A stretch of 64,000 nt of DNA, from NCBI GenBank assembly GCA_013396655.1, contig WBMV01003351.1, positions 186,001-250,000 of the forward strand, written 5' to 3'. Numbering within the stretch: position 1 is the stretch's first letter; every line of letters begins with the position of its first letter. A program made the position numbers and the translations under genes. Below, piece after piece: positions 51,171-64,000 of this stretch. Source of the DNA: Campylorhamphus procurvoides. Its lineage: Eukaryota > Chordata > Aves > Passeriformes > Dendrocolaptidae. Below the pieces are notes generated by a model. That model saw only the letters and a program-made list of their open reading frames with translations, searched no databases and had not been told where the DNA came from.

Positions 51171-54100
51171 GTGACAAATGTTAGTCACATTACTTACCAC
51201 ATAACTAGAAAGACAATACTTAATACAGTGATGCTCATGATGTTGGGTACAAAGCCCATAGAGAATAGAAGAGCAATAGAGAAGAATAAACTGGTGAAAG
51301 AACAAACTTGTGAAAGAGAAAATGTTTTGCAATTTCCCCCAGTCAGTACTGTGTATCTACTGTAAGCACATAATATTCATAATAAAATTCTGAGTCACTA
51401 TGTGATGAAGTAGAGAAAGGGAAGGACAAGGCACAAGGACCAGAATATACTACCTGCAAAGTCAATGATGTGAAAACATGACTTGTACATGTAAGAGGTT
51501 GTGACTGCCTCAAGACTTGTTCTTCTGTGAGCTGAGATCAGGAGTGGAGACAGGGCAAAACCACCTGGCACTGCAACATGACACCAGAGTGCATATACAG
51601 ATTCAATAGTTGGCTTTCTTTCCCCAGACAATTTTCTCTCTCTTCTGCATCAGTATCTTGTACCTGTGGCTTGAATAAAAGTCAGATTTCATTTTCTTTG
51701 GCTAATGCATTTGATACCATTTTCAGAACTGGGAAAAACTTTTCACTTCCAGGTTGGTTGGGTTGAGGAAGGGGAAAAAAGAGACAAGTAGAAAAATGGA
51801 GTAATGTGCTGAATAACAAGTTCATGTTTTTGGTTTAGTTTGCAAGTTTTTTTTCCAAGTGAGCTCATAGTCTGTGATACAGCCAGAAAAAGTCTTACAG
51901 AAAGGTGCCCATTAATGTGATGCAATACAGATTCTGGTATCAGGCTCACACCTCCACACAATGACTCTAGCTGAGGTGTTTATAAATGGTCATCCTAGGT
52001 GACATCAGCAGTAGAAAGAAAAAAAACACTTCCAGTTCTTTTAAGAGATGACTTAGCAGGGAGATTGTTGACTGGGGTCCAAGGTCCGGGATGGAGCCCA
52101 AACACTTGAGTTAGTTACCTCTGATAAACTCTTATGGCTGATATTGGTCTAGGCCCTGAGGGTTTCATGGTAAGGAGGGCAAAGACAATTGTAGTAGAGG
52201 ACAAGAAACTAGCTTTAAAGCAGGGCTGAGGGTCGAGGAATGTGAAGAATGAACAGCAGTCATTCCCTGAGAGGTAGATAAATAGGAAATGATAGCCTCT
52301 GTATATGAAGAAAGAACTGATAATTGCTAGATGAATTTAATTCATAGAGTTGTGACTCTGTTAAGCCATCTCTGCGCATCTCATTGCTCCTCATATCTGT
52401 CTGGGATAAAAGGCCAATAATATTTCTCAAGTTTGATCTCTGATACAATATATGTATCAAAGCCCCTTACCTTGATTTGTATATTGTACCTATAATTTTG
52501 GTTTGAGCTGCAACATGTCTTGGATAGAGACAGAATAGTTGCTTAATGGACCATCAGAAACTAATGAAAAATCACAGCCTATGGCCTCCTCTCATCTAGG
52601 CAAGAAAAACAGTTTTCTAGTGCCAAGAAAGCTCTGATTTATAGTTCTGGAACTTCTCCAGTGTAAATTGACTATATTCTAGTGATTTATTGGAAACATT
52701 AACATCACACTCTTAATAGAATCTCTCTTAAAATTGTTTTTCAGGAACAAAGAAAAGTCTGAAATAAGACTAAGTAATCTTGTATTACTACACGTTTGGT
52801 GGGTGTATTACTGTATTTTTCACCTGAATGTGGACTAAAATACATTTTTTATTGAGTCAGTCTAGAGCATAGAGTCAGTAACAAACCAGAACATTATTTC
52901 ATTATAACTTTATTGTTACCTGTACATGATGATTTTACAATAGCTGAACTGTGCCAAAGTTTCAGAACAGTGCTTCAGAGGACTTGTACCCTAAAGGCAA
53001 AACAGGCTCAACACAGCACCACAAATCAGCCACTGACAATAGTACAGTGCAGTGTATAACGAACATTCCAAAGTGTCTCATATGTATAAAAAGTGAAGTA
53101 CAAAGTAAAGAAGAATGTTTGCCTTTAAGCTAGTTTTCTTCAGCTTGTAAATATAAGATCACAAGTTTCTTTGTAAAACAGTTTCTGATATTGTTCTGAT
53201 CATTTTCCATTAGTTATGCAAAGGACTTCATCTGTCTGCCCTGTACTGAAAGGCTGCTCTTTGTTTTCAGAGAAGCAAAATGGTGAGACCACTAATCAGT
53301 AACGAAATCTTCAGTTCTTTTTTTCTGTTTTTGACTCTCACTTTACTTCAATGTGTCCTTCTAAATAAAGGAAGAGACCATTGTTTTCCTCAGATCACAC
53401 ATATATAAAACAGGTATAGAGGCAAATGCTACTAATTCACAGATCAGTTTTAAGATTCCATTCTTTTCCTTTCCTCTCAACCCATTATCTCCAGTTGTTC
53501 AGAGTACAAAGAGTCAGTTCAAATGAAGATACGGTGAAGTTGGATCATTTATAACTTTTAGAAGGGCTTCCTTTTTTTCTGGTGTTATATCCTTCAGTTC
53601 TGTTTTGCAATGAAGAAAATACCATTCTTTGTGAGAAATACTAAAATCTACAGAACTAAAGGACAAGTACTTTAACACCTGCTATAAGAATTCTGTTCAT
53701 TAAGCTTCCAATAGGAAATGCTCATCAATAGCTATCATCCTGGAACAGCATTTATGTTAATGAAACCCTGAAAGCAGTTGTGTATTATGAACTATGACTT
53801 CTCCTCGTGGAGGTTCCGTTGCCTGTGACCAACTCACATATTCAAATTGCTACTTAAGTACTTAACAACATCTAAACATCCACTTTCCTTCATAGTAACA
53901 TCCGAGAAGCCAGTTTGCTCAACTGCACTGTCAGAAGTGTCACAGTAGCTTTCACCAGGACCAATCCTTAATAGACACAATATCCTGATATTTATTAGCT
54001 TTTCCTAGTTAAGTGTGCAGGGTGAGATGGAGAGACTGGGTATATATCACCTTCACTTACCTACTCCTTCCCTGATTCACACACTGTTGTCTTCTCTGAT

Positions 54101-56249
54101 GTATGCAAATCCCTGAAGGAGAAATATTTATGTGGTTTGGAAGAAGGAGCTGCTGGTGCTGTTTCAGCTTCTTTTCTAAATTAGAATAATCAGCAAGAAT
54201 GATTAATACTATTACAAATTTAGTAGCTTGTTTTTCCATACTTAACTCTCTAAATATGCATTTGGTTTACTCTAAGGAGACTGTCTAGTGAGAATAAATG
54301 CTTTATTAAAATTAAGTAATGTGTCTGATTTATATAAATCTATATCATCTACATTCATAAGTAATTATGTCCCTCCATTCAGTTTCTACTCATTTTCCCA
54401 GACCAACAGATCAGCACAATGCAAATAAAGAAAAATATGTAGCAAATTAATCTTCCACTAGCTCCCCCTTATTTTTTAATGTAAACACTTCAATAAATAA
54501 GAAACATTGTAGAACAAATAGTCCTCCTTTTCATATAATAACACTGTGATGGCTTTTCACTCACCAGAAACACATCTTAAAATATGATATTCCATAGTAG
54601 AAGATGGTCAAAATGTGGCCAAACTATGACCATATCTTCAAAAATGTTTCAAATAGGAGGACAAAAACCTCCTGTTTTTCAGCTCCAATTCAAAATCAAA
54701 CATTAATATTTGTCTGAATATGCTGACTTACGGGTCCTTCAATTTGATTACAATTTTAGAAGATCTTGCAGACAGCATAATTTTAGAACTGTCTACCCCT
54801 CGAATATTAGAGTGGAAGAAGGGCTGGCTTCACAAAGCGAGAATACTGCCCCATTACAGTCTGCTCATGCTAATGTCCCTGCTGTTACCACTTCAGCTCT
54901 TCTAAAAAAAGCTGCATCAAGACCTACTAGTGTTGATGCCAGCACAGACTTGGAGGTCAAAAACTATGTTTTGAGCATTTGTTTATATTTATAAAGAACA
55001 CTTTTTCAGTTAGTTTTCCTGCTAATTTTTCCTGAAAGTTAGTCCCTCCTCCAGTACATCAGCTGCACCCAAATAAGGTGTTGGTGTCCGTCGCAGCCGA
55101 TACAGAAAGTTATTAACCATTATGACCAGGGGAGAACAAATGCTGATCCTAAGAAAAAAGCATTTAATAAAACCCTATGTACATAGGAAATTCAAATTAC
55201 ATGGAGCAGCTGTTTTAAATTGTCAGGCAGTATTAATTAATGATAAAGCTGTTCACTTCTATAGAAATAGATTTTGCATTCACCAAAAAAAGAGAATGAA
55301 ATAAATATATTTTTTTAAAGTAAGCATGAATTCCTAGGTCTAATGTTAACTTTTATTTCCACAGTCTGAAATTAAAAAAAAAAGAATCTTATAAAGAGTT
55401 TTGTGATAATGATAAAATAATATTATTTGCTATAAGTTACAGGGGTGAAAAGTTACCCCACTAGAAGTTACATTTTCTGACAAAGACATTCAATGGTCAG
55501 TTGGGTCCCAGGTGTCTCAGTTCAGCTTTTAACTCATTCAAAATTTAAGTTGAGAACAGTGTTATGCAGTTTTTTCCAAAGTAAATAAAAATAAGATTTT
55601 TGACGTATTTATTTCTATTATAGAGTGATCAGTTTCATATGTGCATTTGATGATTGGGGTAATTAGGGCTATTATCTATTAAAATTACCTTTTTTCTTTA
55701 AAGAGAGAGTTGTGCTAGGTATTTCCAGATGTAATTAGGTACTTACACTACATAGCTCTTTCTGTTAGCATCTGCCCCCTCTTTCTCCTCAGAAATGAAG
55801 AAAGGGTCCTTTTTTATGTCATTAGTTTTATAAGCAGAAATTACTCCTCACTTGTCTTTAATTTCAGCAACTTAATGCAATTACAATGTTGTATGATTTC
55901 CTCAAGTAAATCTCTGTTTAGAAAATTTAAAAGCAGAATTTACATGGATTATTGTTTAGATCCTTTCAGCATGTAAGAATAAATCCCTAAAGTGTTCAAA
56001 TTATTCACCTATTATTCAAAATTTGTGATGCTACCTATATTATGGCTACTACCACAATCCTTTCATAACAATTTTTTCCTTATTACCTGAAAATGATTGT
56101 GAAAGAAAATCTAGGTTTGATATAATGCATCTATTTGTGTAATCTCAATACTAAAAGAACCTTTATTTTTTTAATTATGGTTTTTACTTGAAGGTCTGAA
56201 ACAGTGGTCTTAGAAATTGATAGAACTGGACAAGGTCTTTTCCCACAAA
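51171..56249. other. Noncoding A/T-rich DNA, nothing recognised
   Basis: No exon, RNA gene or mobile element was identified. Frames of up to 94 codons (54710-54994) have no known motif. The stretch at about 55600-55720, with a ggggtaattagggc word near 55656, might be regulatory but is not called. Confidence 0.55.
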
Positions 56250-56640
56250 TAGAACATGACTGGTTGGCTGCTTGCTAATGAATGTATTTGTGGTAACTAA
56301 GTAATAAATTAATGATACTGTTGAGCTGCAAACTATTTGGTATTTCATTGCTATTTAGAAAAATCTTTGGATGAAAACACCATATTTTAAAAATGATAAC
56401 ACTTTCACTTCATTTATGAGATAATTATACTAGATTATCCCTAAGTATAACATAATATTCTCAGTGGGGAAGTATTTACAATCTGTAATAAATATTGTTT
56501 GCAATGAAACCCCACTAAGATAATGTCTGTCAATTACAATATATTTTAGTGATTAGTAAAGCATCTAAACACAAAATTAAGCCGTCGTATTGGTTAATAA
56601 TAGATTTGCACAAAATTGTTATCAGCATTGCTTCTCCAAA
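56250..56640. promoter_or_regulatory. Candidate conserved noncoding element
   Basis: A repeat-free, very A/T-rich block with taataaattaatgat (near 56302), gagataattatac (near 56418) and gtcaattacaat (near 56528) cores, and short unique G/C words such as ccccactaag (near 56510). Texture only; confidence is low because A/T-rich DNA gives such cores by chance. Confidence 0.2.
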
Positions 56641-58003
56641 TAAGTTTAAATATCTTACGGTTGAAATATAATCATGAAGGCACGAATCTTCAATGTCAGC
56701 AAAATGTTAAACAATTTTTACTACTTAAAGCAAGAATTTTTGATCTTTTCAGCTGTTAATCTTGAAGGATCTGAAGGTATTTTCAGTTCTAATACATGTA
56801 TGTTTGCATGGATGCTGATCACTAAGAAATGAAATGTTACTCTAAATATGGAGAATCTACTTAACTCTCTGAGAATTTTCACTTTATGTTTGTGTATTGC
56901 TTTTATTGCACTAATATTGGCTATGATATAGATTGACATGATTTAAAGGCCGAAAAAGTTTTCTTGCCTGTGAATTGAAAAATTTATTTTTGTGAAACAA
57001 TTTCTTTTTTGTTTATACTAATGCAATGCATCCCTTGGCCATTATCAAAAAAATTCGTAGAAAAGAAACAGAGAAAATGTAGGACTGTTTGACTTGTATA
57101 TTTTTTTTCCAATATTAGACACTGATAATGCATGATTATGTAACACCTTTTGTAAAGCACTACTAATAAGGTTTACCTTTACCTTCTAAGAAAATGCAGT
57201 TCTTATCCATCTTTTGTAGGTAGAACACCTATATATTTTATCTGCTCAGTTTCCTGATATTTCCAAAGTATGTAAGTATTAAAGAGAAATCTCTCTAGAT
57301 TTCTGTGGTTTAAAGGCCAACAAATTGTCTGTGTAATAGGTAAAATAACTTTTTAAATCTCCAGGGCAGTTGATATTAATTATGCCATCTGTAATTCTGA
57401 TTTGAGTTTATTAATTACACTGAAATGTTCAGCAACATACAATACTTTTCCCCTGCTCTGAAAAAAGAAAACTGCTGATTTCTGGTTCCATAGTTGCTTA
57501 AGAGTTTTGTATTTTCTAACTGGAAATTCAGTGTGAAGGGCAGAAGAAAGAAAAAAACACCTTCTCTTGCCTCCTTTCATATGTTCAGTATAGGTCTTCA
57601 GGGCATTCACTTTCTATTATTAAGTTCTGCAAGGAGTACACTACATCTTGGTCACTCATAAAGAAGGAAACATTATTCTTTGAGTTCAGAAGTATTCCCC
57701 CTTCTTTGAAGAAGTCATTGGTTGCAGCAATAAACACTCATTTTATTAGGCCATAAGAATGAAATATTCACTCCTAGTCAGTTTATGAAAGAGATACGTA
57801 CTCCTATTTTCCTATTCACCATTGTACAGCCATTTGCAGGCTGAATCAAAACTCACAAACTTATGTTTATGAAGAGAAAACATCAGAAATTACAAATTCA
57901 TTAGATAACTTGTGGACAACCACATGTTTATGCAGTATGTTTATTACTTCACTCTTTTGAGATCCCTACCTGCATGCAGATTGGGGATTAGCAGTACAGG
58001 AAA
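56641..58003. other. Noncoding A/T-rich DNA, nothing recognised
   Basis: No gene, RNA gene, mobile element or notable repeat was seen. Confidence 0.55.
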
Positions 58004-58465
58004 GAAATGGACTTCTTAGAGTGGGTCCAGGGGGTCAAGAGGGCCATAAAAATCATCATAAGACAGGCTGAGAGAGGAAGTTCTTCAATCTGGAGAACAG
58101 GAGGCTACAGTAAGACCTTATTGAGGCATTTCAATATACAAAGAGGTCTTACAAGAAAGATGAAGAGACACTTTTATACCAAGGCTTGTAGTGACAGGGC
58201 AAGGGACAGTGGCTTTAAACTGAATTAAGGCAGACTTAGATTGGACATAAGGAAGAAATTTTTTATGATAGAAGCAGTGAGACACAGATAGCCCAGAGAA
58301 ATTTTGAATACTCCATCCATCATTGGAAGTATTCAAGGACAGGTTGTATGTGGCTTTGACCCCTTTGATTTAGTGGATGGTATCCCTGCCTATGGTGGGG
58401 GGCTGGATGAGATGATATTTGACAGTCCCTTTTAACCCAAACATTCCCACGATCCTATGATTCTC
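58004..58465 (+). mobile_element. CR1 LINE, 5'-truncated, CR1-Y-like, with internal deletion
   Basis: About 460 bp of the CR1 3' region on the + strand. Landmarks in order: gaaatggacttcttagag (58004-58021), agaaagatgaagagacactt (58153-58172), ttagattggacataaggaag (58237-58256), gcccagagaaatttt (58291-58305), and the tail cctatgattct (58454-58464). A 71-codon frame from 58007 retains the CR1 words KACSDRAR and GFKLN, but it then stops and the later part is out of frame. Compared with other CR1 copies, a few dozen bases appear to be missing after about 58070, between the MDFLEWVQ block and the next recognised block. It is inactive. Confidence 0.9.
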
Positions 58466-61400
58466 TGCTGCGTATTGGTAGCTAGTTGTTATGCTGCAAG
58501 GATTACTAGTATCTTCCTTGTGAGAAATGAAGAGCAAAATGCTATTCAGTGTGCGTCTGAAGATAAGAATCTAGGGATATTAATAAAAAATGCTAAGTTG
58601 TTAAACTGCATCAGCAAAAAAAAAAGAAAGCAAAAACATTTGCAAACTAAAAGTGCTCAGCACTATTGCAAATCTTGTTTAGAAGTTTAATTTTAGCCTG
58701 TCCTTTTTAACCATCCATTTTAATTCAGAATTTTCAAGACCAAGAGGAAAGGAGGAAGCTGCCCAGACTGGAACAGATAATCTGACTAGAATTTGCTATA
58801 ATCAGCTAATTGTGTTATACCATGAAGAAACTCTAATCATGGACTGGAACTATTTTTGTTAATTTCCATACTAAAAACAACAGTAAAACGGACCTTGAGG
58901 ACCTCACTTCCTTCAACTGGCTGCCAACGCAAGACAGAGCTGGAACAAAAGGTAAGATTCTTTAGAAGAAATTTGTGTTCCTGGAAACCTCTGTAGAAAC
59001 AGATCTTTTTCTTACAGATAAGTCAAATGTGATTTCTGGTATTTTTAAAGAGAAACCAGGGATGGCTGAATCAAAATTTTGTGGCTGGTCTCATACACCT
59101 TGGGATGTGGAGCGGTGCCAGAGGTTAGATGTCATCAGTGTTTCAGAAAGATGAGGACTGCATTTTCCAGTGTAATTCCTGAGTGCATGCTAGAAGTGTT
59201 GCAGAATCACAGCACTAAACACAGATCAGGTCACTGAGTGAAGACGAAAGGCAAAAACCTGCCTGTAATAGGCAGCTGTTCAGAAAGGGACAAATAAGTA
59301 ATTTAGGAAAACAACAGAGCATCTTCTACAAGGCTGGGTGTTTTTTTTTCTTTGCATGCAAACTGAGGCAGAGAAGGACAGACATAGTTTCTGGAACTCT
59401 AGGAAATAAAGTCAAAGCCTGCATCATACTTTTCATTATAGACCACCCTATTATAAAATCAGGAAAGTTATATCGATTTGCCAACCAAGCTGTTCCTGGG
59501 GGAAGGAAAGTAACAAGGTGACTACAGTGGGAAAGAGGGGATTTCTCAGCTTCAGTTAAAGTTATGGAGAAAAAAATACAAACCTTAGAATTGACAAATT
59601 TAATCAACAAATCTGGAAATAATATGTAGGATTAAGATGCTGAAAAAAAATCCTTTTTCTTTACTCATTGAAAGCACGCTGTTTGGAGCACCTCATTTGC
59701 TCATAGAGTTTAATCATCATGAACATTGAATCTTTTGAAGACTGAGCCATACTTAGTTAACTTGGTGTCATTCCTACTTTTCAATTTATTGTACCTTTTA
59801 GTCACTGATGAACATTCTTGTAGCAACCTTCCCTCAAGGCAGACAGAAGGCTGCATCTATAGCCAGACTATGAGCAGCACACACTGTCTCTTTTTTGTGG
59901 TTGTTGGTGAGAAGGTTGTGGACGATGGCTATATTTTGTTGTAATTGCCCTGTGATCATATTGTTTTGTGGTTTGCTTTGTGCATACAAGGGACCAATTC
60001 TGAGAAGTGCAAACACCAAGCAAAAGTGGAATAGTAGTTCAGTGGGTAGTAAGTTCAGGTTGCTCTGTTTGCACTCATTCTAAACCCAGTTATTTGTAAA
60101 TTTTGCTCTGGTGAAGTGAGGTCTCCAGTCTCAATAGCAGACTTTTATGAGTAGTTGTGGACATAAGATGTTAAGCAAGTTGAAAATCATAAAAAAGAAA
60201 TTATTGGGAAAGACGGAGACAAGAAGAGTGAAGTATTGCCCACAGTGACTGTGGTCATCAGATTGCATGGGAAGACACTGAACTCAACCTCAGGAGAGAT
60301 AGATGCACTTACAGATTGTTTGTTGCCTTATCAATCTTGCCTGTGTTAGGTTTTATTTTTATTGTTGAGATTAATGGTGGCTTTGCTTTGGCTAAGTTGC
60401 AGTCAAATATCTTTAGTTTGAGTCCCTGAATGCACGTGCTGGCCTGAACTCCAAAAGTGAAGAGCTGCAGAGGCTCAATCAACCTGGTCCTACTGAAGTC
60501 ATAGCAAATACATGGGATGTTGCGCTCTGACTGGTCTAAGGCTGTAGATATGACCTGCAGGGGGAAGAGACTGGATGCCACAGAGATCATAATGTGTATC
60601 ACAGATGCTGCTGTGCCTTGAAGACAGGAAATAAAGTAACAATGAAATATGGAAGGGCAGAAGGATATGATGTAACCATGATCAAAGTGTATAAGACTGC
60701 AGTCTCCTGAATGACTGATAGAGGCCATGATAACTGATTGCAGGACCCCTGCAGAGGCAAATCACCAGTAAATAATCTCAACCATTCATGCTTTTGAGTG
60801 GTCAGACAGCAGGAGTGTCACTGAAAGCTTTCACTAGCATGCCATTGGACACAATAAATTTAAAATATCATTGTCTTGTCTTAGCTTATATCAGAATGGA
60901 TTCATTACTCTGAAAATATTTCAACATTTAAATGGCCATTTACAAAATAGATTTCAATATCCAGGCTTTACACTTTTTTTTTCTTACTTGGGACCAAGTT
61001 GTGTCTCTTGGTCCCTCCTGCCCTGTCCCTGGTAAGTCTATTAGTGTTTCTTCTGTGTTAGTACTGGAGTCATAGCTAGAATGAACCAACAGATAAGTAA
61101 TATTTTTTGTTTCTTTCAATTCTTCTTTACAAATAACTTTCAGATTTTGAATCCTATGAGTGATTTGTGATGGATCTTTGTGTCTAAATGACTGACTTTG
61201 TGATGGATGCTAGATGATAGGCACAGTGCTTACAACTGACAACTTCTTATTTCCAACAGTTGTTAAACAGTATTGCCTACATCACCAAAGAAGAGTTGAA
61301 AACTCTGTACCTGGCTGTGGGTAGTAGTAGCACATGGTTGTTGAGTATGAGAAGTTAACTATGGATGACTTTGCTTTTTGTAAAAAGTAGTTGTTCAGGT

Positions 61401-64000
61401 GTTAAAATAAGTTTTTTCAAAGTTAGATGGATTAACGTTTCAGTCATTGATACTGTAATCTCCTGCTGTGGATGTCTATCATTTTTAAGGGATGAAAGAA
61501 TGTTAAGTCTGCTGCAGAGATGCTTTTTCTTTCTGACATGACTGTGAAAGATACATGACATTTATTATCAGCAGGCTAAAGAGAAAGTGCAGATAAAGTT
61601 GGGTGATAATTCTAAATAATCTCTTTGAATGACTTTCCGACCAAGTTACAAGTTATTTTTGTCTCCATTATGACATAAATGTAAGGCAAGATTGCTTCTG
61701 AGATGGTTGCAATGATTTCTAGCAGTAGAGATGAAGATAACTCTGGACTCCTTAAATTTTTCAGATGTGTGATTGTCATAAGTTGCCCCTCATATTCTAT
61801 TGAAAGCTCTGAACACATTTTTGGGAAAAGTTAGGAGAGAAGAATTGCTTTGTTTATGTTGAGCTCCCTTTATCAAACTGGTTTGGCCTTCAGCAGCTGC
61901 ATAAATAGAAGAATGGTTTCAAAGCCCCTGTAAAGTTTGCACAGCACAACCCATTGTCATCTCTGATGGTGACAGGCGTTCCATCAAAACATGAAAAAAG
62001 TGTTGCCATTACATACTGAATTATTTTGTTTTCTATGAGCCTTTTTTTTTCCCTTTTATTTCCTACTGCAAGTTACTTACTTTCCTAAAGGTTGTTTCTC
62101 AGCACTAAGTCCTTCTATAAAACTGTCTACCTTCATTCAGACTGAAGAATTTTCCAACTTCCACAGACTAACTCTGATTTTGTGTTTTTCATGTACTTGT
62201 CCAAATCTTCCATACACAGATACATACAAGCCATGTCCTGAAAGACAGACCTACCAGATGACTGATTTTTTCATAATGTGGCTGAAACTATCTGTTGCTT
62301 ATCTTCTGTCTCTTAGGCCATTTTCATACAAAATAGTACGCAGACATTCTAAAGTTGACTTTGGATTCGGGAGTGGAAAATTGTTGGTAGTACTCTGATA
62401 AGGAAATGGCTAATCAGCTATGGGCAGAGCATATTGATAAGAAGCATACTACTGCTTCTGTAAGCTTAGCTGTTATTTCTACATGTCACAACGTATTGTC
62501 ATAGAGACACATGATGTGCCAGGTCTACATGATGCATCAAACCACTTGGACCAAACTTGGGCATCATTAACGTGGTTCTACACTGAATCCTAGACTACCC
62601 TTCTCCTACCCAACTGACATCTTCTTCACACCTTCACATGGAAACCATGCCAAATGTTTGGAGAAATTGAGCAGTATAAAATAAATCTGAATTTTGTTTG
62701 CTGATCTGGATATTTATGCCCCTAGAAGAAACACCTTTAACCTCAGCAATGTTATCTGTCCAAGTCTGTGTGAATTTAAGTCTGCTATCTACAGTTGGTG
62801 CTCTGATTCAGGTGTTCCCCTATCAGCTGTTTCAGAATTATTTTACATATTTGTTTGCAGTTTTGTGCCTGGTCATATTCTGAGAACAAACAGAAAAAAA
62901 TATATTAAATTTTCCACTCTTCAGTGGAAGTCACCAGAGGCTTCATGAAAACTTGGTAAACTTTTAGCTATTTTCACTGATGTTCTAGTCACTTTTCTTA
63001 AAATTCCTGGATGTAAGAAACAAAAAGCTAAATCTTGGCTATTTCTTTAAATGCTGAACTTGTCATATTTCAGCTATTGCTGAAATCATCACTTCTGAGA
63101 GATGAATCATTTCTGGATTATGTTACAGCCGGGGCTTTTGTTTTTATACAAAGACTAAAATGTGAGCTAAAGCCAACTACTTCCCAGGCAGAACTAACTT
63201 GGAGTAGGGATAGATGTGTGAATATATTTATGCATAGGTGGTCCAAGATTTTTGGCAGCACGAGCTGCCAATACTTATAATAAATCCCAGGAAAAACCTA
63301 CTAAGGTGATGTAATTTTTTACTCTAGTTTTATTCTCCAATTTAGCTATGCATTTCCTGTACATGTTAGTCACAATTTCTCAAGTCAGTGTGCTTTGGGT
63401 CAGAATGTTTCAGATGTAACTTATACAGTCCAAAAGCAAAACTGAAATATTTTGCTTTTCAATGATTCAATTCAACTACGGTATATTTTTATTATACTCA
63501 TTGTCCTATTCTACTTTATAATTTCCTTCCATTTGATGTTAAAAACACAGGCTGAAATGCAATGAAAGGGGAAAAAATAATGTCTGGTTGACATTTAAGA
63601 ACTTTCTTCTCAACTGTTTTCATGTGAGTGGATGATAAAAGTTTGTGAGTTATAGGAGGATCAGTAGGGACTTGATGAAGGGACTTGAGACTGAAAGTTT
63701 GCCTGCTTTTTCAACCATATCAGCTGGTTTAATAAAAGATATTACTTCTTCCTACCAACTGTACCTCCCTAGAGTTAAAACTCTCTATGTAAGTTTCTAT
63801 TTTAAGATTCTCTTGGCACTCATTTTTTTTGGGTGTTCCTGTGGGCTTGCTTTCACTGAAAGTCATGTCAATTACTGCACTCAGTGTACCCCAGGCAGCC
63901 TTGCTTGGCTGGCATTAAAACACATTCTGCAGTGGGAAGTTCTAGCCATAGTATATATGAGTGCATACACGCTCTTTCAGTGCTCATGCAGATCTGAAAA
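58466..64000. other. Noncoding A/T-rich DNA, nothing recognised
   Basis: Ordinary sequence to the end of the window, with T runs near 59340, 60974 and 62042. The longest frame of the window (139 codons, - strand, 60309-60728) lies here but has no recognisable domain or signal and is treated as chance. No mobile element, RNA gene or clear regulatory block was identified. Confidence 0.55.

Noticed and set aside
54710..54994. 94-codon frame overlapping another + frame
   Set aside because: No motif or family was recognised, and two overlapping frames of similar length point to chance.
60440..60520. Words like tactgaagtcatagca, resembling an ancient amniote repeat
   Set aside because: The similarity is a few words long and from memory only; not enough to call an element.
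60309..60728. 139-codon open frame on the - strand, the longest in the window
   Set aside because: It has no recognisable domain, no signal of splice structure and no homologue I know. This length is about what chance gives in 64 kb over six frames.
1..64000. CRISPR arrays, operons, tRNA or rRNA genes
   Set aside because: None seen. Spaced direct repeats, cloverleaf cores and ribosomal motifs are absent, and the sequence is plainly vertebrate noncoding DNA.

Overview
This is vertebrate nuclear DNA, almost certainly from a bird. It is A+T-rich throughout, with no bacterial-type gene packing, no operons and no long open reading frames. Its interspersed repeats are CR1 LINEs with the 3' octamer tail typical of sauropsids, plus one LTR with an avian class II layout. 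The best-preserved CR1 copy (about 41697-42400) resembles, from memory, the CR1-J type common in Neoaves. That points to a neoavian or passerine bird, but the species cannot be fixed from this sequence.

I find no protein-coding gene, exon set, tRNA, rRNA or CRISPR array. The longest open frames (about 138-139 codons, at 11317-11733 and 60309-60728) match no family I recognise. Their length is roughly what chance gives in 64 kb read in six frames. The window is therefore a gene desert or the inside of a very long intron. Long T runs and G/T-only tracts lie mostly on the + strand, and the only LTR is antisense to that strand. This is weak evidence that the region is transcribed left to right as part of an intron or long noncoding RNA.

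Layout. 1-7.2 kb: plain noncoding DNA with one conserved-looking block (4.60-4.92 kb) and a palindrome cluster (6.31-6.37 kb). 7.27-7.63 kb: an old CR1 3' end followed by a TTCC-rich tract. 9.3-9.6 kb: a possible very old CR1-like remnant ending at a perfect inverted repeat. 12.08-12.14 kb: two adjoining perfect hairpins. 13.2-13.6 kb: a solo LTR on the - strand. 15.6-15.75 kb: a 144-nt pure pyrimidine tract built on an 18-bp minisatellite. 16-38 kb: mostly featureless, with a 26-bp perfect tandem duplication near 30.45 kb. 38-48 kb: the most regulatory-looking part, with several A/T-rich blocks dense in homeodomain-type cores, interrupted by the CR1 at 41.7-42.4 kb. 48-64 kb: plain noncoding DNA with a pentanucleotide repeat (51.15 kb) and a third CR1 (58.0-58.47 kb).

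No genes here can be said to work together. The plausible function of the window is long-range regulation, and that is inference from base texture only. No previously undescribed coding system was found.
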